From Paulinella micropora (Eukaryota; Cercozoa; Imbricatea; Euglyphida): DNA of 20,889 nucleotides. Every line of letters begins with the position of its first letter. Position 1 is the first letter of the stretch. This document shows positions 1 through 7,210 of the stretch, one piece after another. The translations under genes and the position numbers were made by a program. The notes beneath the pieces were generated by a model. It ran no database searches. It was given only the letters and a program-made list of their open reading frames with translations, and was not told the origin of the DNA. The DNA is taken from contig BJOX01000032.1 in assembly GCA_009731375.1 (NCBI GenBank), forward strand, positions 1,147,342 through 1,168,230, written 5' to 3'.

Positions 1-933
1 TATTTTTTGTGCCACAATCTCTCCTATATTTGTCGCCGTATCAAAGGCAATACCGATACCATCAAAAGCGGTTGGAGCAGTAGCACCCCGCACTTCTATT
101 GTTGAAGTAAATTTTTTATTCCCTGCTATGGTTTGGTCTCCTGTTAGTTTAACGACAGAAGTATCAAGAGTAGAAACATCAACACCATCAACAAGATTAA
201 CATTTGTTATACTTTGACTTTTCATATCAATCCCCGCACTAGCATTTATTATGTTGCTGAATGTTTTGGTTCCTGCTATGGTTTGGTCTCCTGTTAGTTT
301 AACGACTGCGGTATCAAGGGTAGATACATCAATACCATCAACATTACCAACATTTGTTATGTTAAATCCTCCCATATTTAAACTGCCCGTCATAGTCGTT
401 GTTCCGTCCTTTGCCAGTTTCGTATCGGTATATGCTTTCGTTGAAGCATCGCCGTCGTAGAATGGCGCGGGCAATCCGCTGATTGCTGTTGTGCTGTTAA
501 AATTTAAAACATTATTTGTCAATGTCATTCCGCCCCCTGTTGTTGGAGCAAAAAGTATGGACGAGCCGACAAAAGATAATGAATAGCCCGTTGCTCCACC
601 TGCCTCCGACGAATAGATAGAGCCCATATAATTGTTGTAATTAAAGAATAATTTGCCTGTGTTTAATGGATTTGAGTCTTTTACCCCCACATAAGTAGTA
701 AATGTTTTATTCCCAGTTATTGTTTGGTCGCCTGTTAGTTTAACGACTGCGGTGTCAAGAGCCGAAACATCAACACCATCAACATTACCGACATTTGCTA
801 CATTAAAACCCCCCATATTTAAATCTCCAAACATCATAGCGAGACCATCCAATCTTAGAAAAGGTGAAGCAACATTTCTCCATTGCCCCGTGCTATAAAT
901 GAGTAGTTGGTTATCGGCGGGTGTGCCTGTAAT
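1..933 (-). pseudogene. Fibre protein, downstream part after in-frame stop; partial at left edge
   Basis: On the minus strand the fibre frame continues after the TAA for about 310 codons without another stop and runs off the window at base 1. It completes the third SDV..IT..P..NQLL.Y module. It then carries three copies of a module VKLTGDQTI(A/T)GxKxF preceded by NVDG(V/I)DVS.LDT, at about 700-797, 261-363 and 112-212. LTGDQTIAGTKTF-type repeats are typical of phage and algal-virus fibre/spike proteins. A GDASTKAYTDTKLAKDG segment, also common in fibre stalks, lies between the first and second copies. Translation could restart at the ATG at 835-837, but that would leave about 95 open bases unexplained. 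The simplest reading is one gene with a nonsense mutation. A sequencing error or a readthrough codon is possible. Confidence 0.65.
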
Positions 934-1608
934 TTAAATCAAAACATCGCTGTGTGTATTAATTGAGCCGTCCGCTGACACTTTATCATTATTGTCTTCA
1001 TGCTCTGATATCCAAGTATCAACATCTTTGGTATTTAGTAAATTAACTCCCGTTATATTCAAATTACCACCCATACTAATGTTGCCGAATTCATCCACAT
1101 TTATTGGAAATGTTTTATTTACCCAGTTTATTGAGTTATATGTTAGATAACTATTCATAGCAATTGGTGCTGTTATGACTACATCAGAGAGTGTATCAAT
1201 TGAGCCGATTGTTGTATTTCTCCATTTATCATCTACATCATTATATGTTAAGTATTGCCCGACCGCTGGTGCGGATATGTTTGTGTCTATGAGATTGTAT
1301 AGACTGGTTTGGTGCGGATTACTTGTATTGGAGCGGTGTTGAGTTGAGGCTTTAACTTCGTCGTTGTCCCTTACTCGTTGCTCTGTGTAGTATAAATTTT
1401 TTCCTTCTTTGACATCTGTTGTTGATTTTAAAGCGAGCCGTGTATCAAAGCGGTTATCAGTGAAATAAAGATTTACGGGTTCGGCATCTTCTGGCACTCT
1501 GTCTGTGTTTAAACCAATAATATTTGTGTTGGTAAGGTCTAAATTTTTTATGTCTAGACTATCAACGGCGATTTCTGACAAGCCCAAGAGTGATTTATAT
1601 TGCGACAT
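934..1608 (-). CDS. Phage/virus-type fibre protein, N-terminal part (frame broken by TAA at 934-936)
   Basis: This 224-residue frame looks like the start of a trimeric fibre or tail-fibre-like structural protein, which would sit on the particle surface and bind the host. Visible motifs are NLYFTDNRFDTRL (about residues 46-58) and NLYYTEQRV (71-79), the recurrent NLYYT..R element of phage and algal-virus fibres. HRSNTSNPHQTSL follows at 91-103. Next come modules of the type SDVxIT.P.....LxY....WxN at about 103-131 and 137-164. A third module begins at about 218 and is interrupted by TAA at 934-936. The same frame stays open to position 1, so the ORF end is probably not the natural C-terminus. 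The ATG at 1606-1608 faces a shared AT-rich spacer with the divergent gene at 1690. The family call rests on motif recognition only. Confidence 0.7.
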   Translation of the reverse strand: MSQYKSLLGLSEIAVDSLDIKNLDLTNTNIIGLNTDRVPEDAEPVNLYFTDNRFDTRLALKSTTDVKEGKNLYYTEQRVRDNDEVKASTQHRSNTSNPHQTSLYNLIDTNISAPAVGQYLTYNDVDDKWRNTTIGSIDTLSDVVITAPIAMNSYLTYNSINWVNKTFPINVDEFGNISMGGNLNITGVNLLNTKDVDTWISEHEDNNDKVSADGSINTHSDVLI

Positions 1609-1689
1609 ATTATATTAATAATTATTAAAAAATACTAAAATATATTAATCTTAGTATAAAATCTCAAATATTATATTATATTTGAGATT
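1609..1689. promoter_or_regulatory. Divergent promoter spacer with 12-bp inverted repeat
   Basis: This is the 81-bp spacer between the divergent fibre gene and the plus-strand gene at 1690, almost entirely A/T. It contains TATATTAAT-like words near 1611 and 1641. A near-perfect palindrome at 1660-1689 has arms AATCTCAAATAT and ATATTTGAGATT and ends exactly one base before the ATG at 1690. It probably holds the promoters for both genes. The palindrome could be an operator or a 5'-UTR hairpin. The role is inferred from position. Confidence 0.45.
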
Positions 1690-2217
1690 ATGCCGTCCGC
1701 AGAAGCAAGTCGTAAGAATTGGGGTAAGGCTGTGGAAAGTATTAAGAGTAAAAAGCAACATAAGGTTGAAATAGCGAAAGAGAAATTAGCAAAATGTAGA
1801 AATGCTTATGTTGGTGATGATGAAGAGATGGAGGAAAAGATAAACCGCATGGCCGAAATGGGTGTTGCTAGTGATATCATTAATGGAAAAGACCAAGATG
1901 ATACACCAGAAGAAAGCAGTGAGAGCGATGAAGAATGTGATTTTACCGACATTATCGCTGAAAAGATGGCTAAGATGAAAATCAAAAGAGCGAAGGTAGA
2001 AACTAAGAGAACAAAGAAAAAGACTATTAAAAAAACTGAGCCTGAGCCTGAGCCTGATGAGAGCGAAAGCGAAAGTGAAGAAAGTGAAGAAGAACCTGTA
2101 AAGAAAAGTAAGGGTAAAAAGTCAAGCAGTGTAAGTGTAAAAGTATATAATCAATCTTCTGGTGGTGCTAAGAAAGAAAAAAATAATGATATTGAAAAAT
2201 GTTTCTTAAAATTTTAA
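1690..2217 (+). CDS. Highly charged small protein of unknown function, viral block
   Basis: This 175-residue ORF opens with an ATG directly after a palindrome and ends in TAA 9 bp before the integrase gene, so the two may be co-transcribed. I do not recognise a family. The N-terminal third is basic and helical (repeated KxKK and EKL stretches). The middle has an acidic stretch (about residues 75-90). A lysine-rich block (about 100-117) follows, then alternating EPEPEP/SESESEE acidic repeats (about 118-138), a second KKSKGKKSSS block, and a short hydrophobic end CFLKF. This alternating acid/base layout suits a nucleic-acid- or virion-core-associated protein, but that is inference. Base composition matches the neighbouring viral genes, not the GC-richer right half. 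Confidence 0.65.
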   Translation: MPSAEASRKNWGKAVESIKSKKQHKVEIAKEKLAKCRNAYVGDDEEMEEKINRMAEMGVASDIINGKDQDDTPEESSESDEECDFTDIIAEKMAKMKIKRAKVETKRTKKKTIKKTEPEPEPDESESESEESEEEPVKKSKGKKSSSVSVKVYNQSSGGAKKEKNNDIEKCFLKF

Positions 2218-2226
2218 TAATATATC

Positions 2227-3225
2227 ATGGATAATAAGCACACAAATCAGCAACAACAACAAGAAACTCCTGAGCAGACTGAGAGAAAAGAAAAACTTGA
2301 AGAAGTGGCAGAGATACATTTTCAATCAAAGCCCGCTAAGATATGGAACACAATAACATCACCAGAAGCAAAACCACTAAGTCAAGTATTTATTGATTTA
2401 ATGGATATGTCAAAGGTTGCGACAAAGAAAGGTAATGCTAACTATAATTTTGGATTAGTTGCTATAGATGTCTATAGCCGTCGTGGGTGGATTGAACCAA
2501 TTAAAAATAAAACTACAGGCTATGTTTTGGAAGGGTTAAAAAAAATATTTACTAAAAAAGTTCCTGAAAGAATTACTTCAGATAATGGCGGTGAGTTTAA
2601 GGGACAAGTCAGTGAATATTTCAGACAAAATAATATTGAACATAGAACTGTCCAAGTAGGCGATCACAGAACAATGGGCATAATTGATAGGTTTATTAGA
2701 ACAATACGAAATGAATTAAACTTGATATGGGAATTTAATGAAAATTTTCAATGGGTTCCTATTATTCATGAGGTTGTTGATGCTTATAATAAAACATATC
2801 ATACAACAATAAAGGCTGTACCAATTAATGTTTTTGAAGGAACCGAAAAAAACACTCAGGAAATCTACAGAAATCCTTTAATTAATGAATTCCCTAAAGG
2901 AACTAGAGTAAGAAAGGAATTAGAAAGAACTATTTTTTCTAAAGGGGACAAGCAATTCAGTAAAACTATATTCAAGGTTAAGGGCCGGAAAGGCTTCAAA
3001 GTTATCCTATCAGAAGAAGACTTAGTAAGACCTTCAGAATTATTAAAGACTAATGTTGAAGAGCACCATGAAGAAGAAGAACCGAAAGAGCAATTATCGG
3101 ATAAAGTAAAACAAATTACAAAAGAGAAAAAAAATATTAATTTATTAAAATCATTAGAGATTAAACCGGAGAACATACGGAGTAGTCAAAGAACAAAAAA
3201 GAAAAAAGAAGTGTTAGATTTGTAA
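2227..3225 (+). CDS. Retroviral-type (rve) DDE integrase, polinton/virophage-like
   Basis: This 332-residue protein has an RNase H-fold integrase core at about residues 50-205. The first catalytic Asp is probably D57 in FIDLMDM. The second is D119 in TSDNGGEF. The position normally held by the catalytic Glu is D154 in GIIDRFIRT, 35 residues after D119, so the triad reads D-D-D. HTTIKAVPINVFEG at about 192-205 is the usual end of the core. A C-terminal SH3/chromo-like segment follows at about 222-270 (FPKGTRVRK, IFSKG...FSKTIFKVKGRKGFKVIL), then a charged tail. The N-terminus is Gln/Glu-rich and has no HHCC zinc-binding motif. Such enzymes insert Maverick/Polinton elements, Mavirus-type virophages and some polinton-like viruses into host DNA. 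Neighbouring fibre and charged genes fit that context better than a retrotransposon, because no reverse transcriptase is seen. The frame is intact. Confidence 0.85.
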   Translation: MDNKHTNQQQQQETPEQTERKEKLEEVAEIHFQSKPAKIWNTITSPEAKPLSQVFIDLMDMSKVATKKGNANYNFGLVAIDVYSRRGWIEPIKNKTTGYVLEGLKKIFTKKVPERITSDNGGEFKGQVSEYFRQNNIEHRTVQVGDHRTMGIIDRFIRTIRNELNLIWEFNENFQWVPIIHEVVDAYNKTYHTTIKAVPINVFEGTEKNTQEIYRNPLINEFPKGTRVRKELERTIFSKGDKQFSKTIFKVKGRKGFKVILSEEDLVRPSELLKTNVEEHHEEEEPKEQLSDKVKQITKEKKNINLLKSLEIKPENIRSSQRTKKKKEVLDL

Positions 3226-3247
3226 TTTAATTACACAATCATACATC

Positions 3248-3274
3248 TTTGTTTTCGAAGTAGACGAAAACAAA
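3248..3274. terminator. 10-bp hairpin between convergent gene ends
   Basis: Arms TTTGTTTTCG (3248-3257) and CGAAAACAAA (3265-3274) form a perfect 10-bp stem with a 7-base loop. It lies in the 58-bp gap between the integrase stop (3225) and the minus-strand gene stop (3284-3286), so it could end transcripts from both sides. Palindromic hairpins at gene ends define mRNA 3' ends in mimiviruses and related viruses. Applying that here is inference. Confidence 0.5.
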
Positions 3275-3283
3275 AAACCATTA

Positions 3284-3475
3284 TTAGGCTTCTTCAGTTT
3301 GAAAGTAAGCCTTGTAAATAGTCAATGGGTCGAGGTCGTAATATGCACTGATTTTTACAACATTATCCATCAAACGAAAAAGTTTTACAGAGTTATCAGG
3401 ATAGACTGCGAGTCTGTAGTCGGGAATTTAGTCAGACTTCAAAGGAGAATGGTAGCGATACATTGAAACCTCTGA
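3284..3475 (-). pseudogene. Continuation of the small gene after in-frame TGA; second stop TAA at 3428-3430
   Basis: After the TGA at 3476-3478 the same minus-strand frame reads SEVSMYRYHSPLKSD, meets TAA at 3428-3430, then reads 47 codons (IPDYRLAVYPDN ... AYFQTEEA) to TAA at 3284-3286. The tail looks like real protein, with alternating hydrophobic and polar residues and no low complexity. It ends just before the shared hairpin at 3248-3274, where a gene end is expected. Two in-frame stops and no frameshift suggest decay by point mutation. Small separate ORFs starting at 3461-3463 are a weaker alternative. Confidence 0.5.
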
Positions 3476-3733
3476 TCAGCCTTCCTTATTATCAACCCAG
3501 AAATTTGCAATTCCTGCTTCTCTGTTAATCTCATAATAGTACGTGTTTCCTATTTCTGGAATAGGTACTACACCAGCTGGGCGCCCACGACGAACCTTCC
3601 TTTCCCTTCCAATTCCGAGCTCCCTCATTTTATTTTCAACATCAGCAACCTCAGGATCTTGAGCAGGTCGAACTTGTGCTTGTTCGCCAACTGGTTCCTC
3701 CGCTGGTTCTGGTTGTCTTGCTTGCTGAGCCAT
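3476..3733 (-). CDS. Small protein of unknown function, 5' part (stop at 3476-3478)
   Basis: The ATG at 3731-3733 starts an 85-residue frame ending in TGA at 3476-3478. I do not recognise it. Its first third is rich in Gln, Pro and Glu (PEPAEEPVGEQAQVRPAQ). A basic stretch GRERKVRRGRPAG follows, then an ordered-looking part with VPIPEIGNTYYYEINREAG. The same frame continues beyond the TGA to 3284 with one further stop, so this is probably the N-terminal half of a roughly 150-residue gene. A hairpin and short direct repeats lie just upstream (3737-3833). Confidence 0.55.
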   Translation of the reverse strand: MAQQARQPEPAEEPVGEQAQVRPAQDPEVADVENKMRELGIGRERKVRRGRPAGVVPIPEIGNTYYYEINREAGIANFWVDNKEG

Positions 3734-3736
3734 CAC

Positions 3737-3833
3737 CTACCCACATATCAAAAAGCACAAAAACACATATGTGGGTAGTGCCTTTAAGCCGTTCTAATCA
3801 ATAAACTAATCAATAAACTAATATGTGCTTTTT
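3737..3833. promoter_or_regulatory. Nested inverted and direct repeats upstream of the small minus-strand gene
   Basis: CTACCCACATAT (3737-3748) pairs with ATATGTGGGTAG (3767-3778), a 12-bp stem with an 18-base loop. AAAAAGCACA (3750-3759) pairs with TGTGCTTTTT (3824-3833). A 12-bp direct repeat CTAATCAATAAA lies in tandem at about 3794-3817. TATGTG recurs several times to about 3865. The cluster sits immediately upstream of the ATG at 3733, so it is probably the promoter or operator region. The function is inferred. Confidence 0.4.
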
Positions 3834-3933
3834 ACTGATGTATGTGTTTATATTGTCTTATGTGCGTGTGTGCCGTGTTGATTGATGAGAGGTGAGCGGG
3901 TAGGCAGGCACCACACAACACAAACAAGACCAC
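3834..3933. other. Spacer between two minus-strand genes
   Basis: This 100-bp stretch lies between the repeat cluster and the stop of the next minus-strand gene at 3934. It has GTGTGTG-like runs and a short GGCAGGCACCACACAACACAAAC stretch. No ORF or clear signal is seen. Confidence 0.4.
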
Positions 3934-4437
3934 TTAATTCTCCTCCCTCATACATCGATACATATTCCCACAATTTTCATTCTTTACATTAATGAGTTCT
4001 GGGAAGTGGTCTTCACTATATCTAATATAAGATTTGTTGAAAGAGAGACCTTCATTTTCTATTCCATTAAGTATCCTATCTTGGACTACTTTGGTAAATT
4101 CGTTTCTATTCTCCTTCTTCCACATGTTAAACATTTTCCTCTCCTTTTCAATCCTCCTTAACTCCTTCTTTCTATTCCTCTCGTATTGTCTATCCTCCTC
4201 CACATTGTCGCTTTCCTCATCAAGCCTTCTCAAAACTCTATTTATTGCTCTAATCTTTATTTCGTCTGGTCGTTTTTTCTCAACTAATAATTTTATCTCT
4301 TTATCGCTCTTATTAATTCGCTCCTCAGATATAATCTTATACTTTTTCAATCTATCTTTTCCAATCTTTTGAACAAGAAAATCCTCCACCCAATCCTCCT
4401 CCGTTTTATCACCTATGCCTATCAACCTCTCACTCAT
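3934..4437 (-). CDS. Charged alpha-helical protein of unknown function
   Basis: This 167-residue ORF starts at the ATG at 4435-4437 and ends in TAA at 3934-3936. I do not recognise the family. Residues about 8-60 are mixed charged helix (EEDWVEDFLVQKIGKDRLKKY). Residues 60-115 are extremely Arg/Glu/Lys-rich (RAINRVLRRLDEESDN, RNRKKELRRIEKERKMF), a likely single helix or coiled coil. The last third is less charged and ends with three Cys (ENCGNMYRCMREEN). AT content and codon use match the viral block. Its upstream side (4438 onward) abruptly becomes mixed-composition DNA, so it may be the outermost gene of the element. Confidence 0.6.
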   Translation of the reverse strand: MSERLIGIGDKTEEDWVEDFLVQKIGKDRLKKYKIISEERINKSDKEIKLLVEKKRPDEIKIRAINRVLRRLDEESDNVEEDRQYERNRKKELRRIEKERKMFNMWKKENRNEFTKVVQDRILNGIENEGLSFNKSYIRYSEDHFPELINVKNENCGNMYRCMREEN

Positions 4438-4930
4438 CTGGTTCTACTGCGACACTGCGACACCACGGCACCGAGGCGTCGCAGGTTTTGAGGTTTAGGT
4501 AGTGAATGCTGATAATTATTTTTTTCCTTTTGTTGTAGGACGAAAAACTTTGATGTTGTCCTACTTGTCTGCCTGAATTTATCGGTTTTTGGTGTGTGGT
4601 GTGGTTTCCTTTTTTAATTTTTGGATGGCTTAATTTTTGACGGATCGGTGTGATTAGTTGCTTTGTGTGGTGTTTGGTAGCTTATGTGATGTTGCTTTAT
4701 GGTTTCTTATTTCATTACAATGGTTGATGTGAATTATGATTTGTTTTTATGTTTTGAGTTCATTTTTCCGTTTTTCTTATTGTGGATAACTTGTAAGACT
4801 AAGGCTTATTTGCTTATAAATGCTTTCTGTATTGTTTGTTTGCGAAATGAAGAGGAGAGCCGATTGAATGATTTTGATTTCTCCGGAGGAATGTATTGAA
4901 AAAGTGTGCCAAAGTGGCACCCTATACTAC
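4438..4930. other. Spacer between viral block and minisatellite
   Basis: The beginning is GC-richer with a short direct repeat GCGACAC (about 4448-4465). The rest is T-rich. A 7-bp inverted pair GTAGGAC/GTCCTAC lies at 4535-4541 and 4558-4564. A 66-codon plus-strand ORF at 4699-4899 (hydrophobic, Phe/Leu/Ile-rich) is probably chance in T-rich DNA. No terminal inverted repeat or target-site duplication of the viral element could be recognised. Confidence 0.4.
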
Positions 4931-6524
4931 TATTCATTTTTCATATTCATTTTTCATATTCATTTTTCATAATTATTTTTCATAATTATTTTTCATATTC
5001 ATTTTTCACATTCATTTTTCCTATTCATTTTTCATATTCATTTTTCATATTCATTTTTCATATTCATTTTTCATATTCATTTTTCACATTCATTTTTCAC
5101 ATTCATTTTTCATATTCATTTTTCATATCATTTTTCATATTCATTTTTCATATCATTTTTCATATTCATTTTTCATATTCATTTTTCATATTCATTTTTC
5201 TTATTCATTTTTCTTATTCATTTTTCATAATTATTTTTCACATTCATTTTTCACATTCATTTTTCATATTCATTTTTCATATTCATTTTTCATATTTATT
5301 TTTCATATTCATTTTTCATATTCATTTTTCATATTCATTTTTCATATTCATTTTTCATATTCACTTTCAATATTCACTTTCATTTTCACTTTCATTTTCA
5401 CTTTCATTTTTCGTATTCGTTTTTCATATTCGTTTTTCACATTCATTTTTCACATTAATTTTTCATGTACATTTTTCATATTCATTTTTTCAATTCATTC
5501 TTTATTTTAATTTTTCAAATTCATTTTTCATATTTTTCACATTAATTTTTCACATTCATTTTCACATTCATTTTCCATATTCATTTTCCATATTCATTTT
5601 TCATATTCATTTTTCATATTCATTTTTCATATTCATTTTTCATATTCATTTTTCATATTCATTTTTCATATGCATTTTTCATATGCATTTTTCATATTCA
5701 TTTTTCATATTCATTTTTCATATTTTTCATACTCATTTTTCATATTTTTCATATTCATTTTTGATATTCATTTTTCGTATAAATTTTTCATATTCATTTT
5801 TCATATTTATTTTTCACATTCATTTTTCATATTCATTTTTCATTTTCAATTTTCATATTCATTTTTCCTTTTCAATTTTCATATTCATTTTTCATATTCG
5901 TTTTTCACATTCGTTTTTCACATTCATTTTTCACATTTATTTTTTATATTAATTTTTTATATTCATTTTTTATATTCATTTTTCATATTCATTTTTCATA
6001 TTCATTTTTCATATTCATTTTTCACATTCATTTTTCACATTCATTTTCACATTAATTTTTCACATTCATTTTTCATATTCATTTTTCATATTCATTTTTC
6101 ATATTCATTTTTCATATTCATTTTTCATATTCATTTTTCATATTCATTTTTCATATTCACTTTTCATATGCATTTTTCATATGCATTTTTCATATGCATT
6201 TTTCATATGCATTTTTTATATGCATTTTTCATATTCATTTTTCATATTTTTCATATTCATTTTTCATATTTTTCATATTCATTTTTCATATTCATTTTTG
6301 GTATAAATTTTTCATATTCATTTTTCATATTTATTTTTCACATTCATTTTTCACATTCATTTTTCATATTCATTTTTCATATTCATTTTTCATATTCATT
6401 TTTCATTTTCAATTTTCATATTCATTTTTCGTATTTGTTTTTCACATTCGTTTTTCACATTTATTTTTCACATTTATTTTTCATATTAATTTTTTATATT
6501 CATTTTTCATATTCATTTTTCATA
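4931..6524. repeat. 1.6-kb minisatellite, 13-bp unit CATATTCATTTTT
   Basis: About 120 tandem copies of a 13-bp T-rich unit with variants (CACATTCATTTTT, CATATGCATTTTT, CATAATTATTTTT and shortened CATATTTTT). The unit has no forward-frame stop and 13 = 1 modulo 3, so three units encode a 13-residue cycle (HIHFSYSFFIFIF) whichever frame is used. This produces long overlapping plus-strand ORFs (4906-5952, 5670-6551, 6194-6565) that I regard as by-products. A higher-order repeat is visible: marker variants near 5719, 5777 and 5841 recur near 6243, 6301 and 6404, offset 524 bp, with three extra units before the last marker. Confidence 0.9.
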
Positions 6525-6558
6525 AGATATTCGAAAAGCGGGTCCCGCTAGGATATCT
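6525..6558. repeat. Imperfect palindrome at the minisatellite edge
   Basis: Outer arms AGATAT (6525-6530) and ATATCT (6553-6558) enclose AGCGGG (6537-6542) and CCCGCT (6544-6549) around a single T. It marks the exact switch from the T-rich minisatellite to unique GC-richer sequence. The following 100 bp to 6660 show no feature beyond being the 3' flank of the gene ending at 6661. Confidence 0.45.
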
Positions 6559-6660
6559 TTGCTAAAAAGCCAGCACTCGTCAGAACGGCCTAAATACAAG
6601 GCTCGCTAGTATATCCGACGTTCCAAGTAGCCGCAAATATCTGGGACCAGGGCTGGTCAG

Positions 6661-7210
6661 TCATTCCTGAGAATCCGTGGTGACCACACCAGGTGTGAGG
6701 ACTTTTTTCATGGATTCATCTTCGGGCTTGGAAGAAGGAAACGTTTCTGGATTGCGCACCATGGTCAGCCGGTGAGCAGGGTCATGTTTAGCGACATGGA
6801 TGCAAGCCGGGCACACATGGTAACCTGCAGCAGCAATGACACGATAAAGTGCATTCTCATCGGCACCAACACAAATATGCATGGCAATAGCGACAAAACC
6901 TGAACATTTTTCGCAGATCATGACGAAACCCCGAATCTTCTCGTTGCTGCACTTGGCACACACCTTGCCCTCAAAGTAGGGCTCCTCCGGTTGAGTTTTC
7001 GAGGTGTTGGAAGCATCCTTTGATGGTGGTGTCTTGAGCACCGGAGGAGGAGGACTGGAGGATCTTCTATTCTGACTCTTGTCGGGACTGGGGGATCTTG
7101 TATTCCGACTCTTGTCGGGACTGGGGGATCTTGTTTTCCGACTCCTGTCGGGACTGGGGGCATCCTCTTTTCCGATGTTTGTGGGTACATTCGGATCCAT
7201 GCATTGTGTT
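6661..7210 (-). CDS. C-terminal part of zinc-finger protein: SPSP repeats plus Cys/His cluster
   Basis: The minus-strand frame is open from 7323 to the stop at 6661. The part below about 7210 looks coding. It begins with three copies of an 11-residue repeat (SPSPDKSRNTR type, 33-bp unit at about 7075-7165), a Ser/Arg/Pro-rich linker, then a Cys/His cluster: CAKC, 11 residues, CEKC, 8 residues, HIC, 19 residues, CPAC. That spacing resembles a RING- or PHD-like two-zinc fold, but I cannot assign a family. It should be the C-terminus of the gene read in another frame at 7067-8415. The two frames overlap at 7067-7323, and the change of frame lies somewhere near 7160-7210. Confidence 0.5.

Noticed and set aside
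1-4437. Alternative genetic code with TAA or TGA as sense
   Set aside because: Integrase, the 175-residue gene and the 167-residue gene end normally at TAA at sensible positions, one of them next to a hairpin. Point-mutation decay is simpler.
4699-4899. 66-codon hydrophobic ORF
   Set aside because: T-rich DNA readily gives Phe/Leu/Ile-rich frames. No start context or homologous motif is seen.
4931-6524. CRISPR array
   Set aside because: The unit is a contiguous 13-bp tandem repeat without unique spacers, in a eukaryotic context.
4906-6565. Long plus-strand ORFs of 348, 293 and 123 codons
   Set aside because: They are translations of a 13-bp tandem repeat that is open in all forward frames. 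There is no independent start, domain or codon signal.
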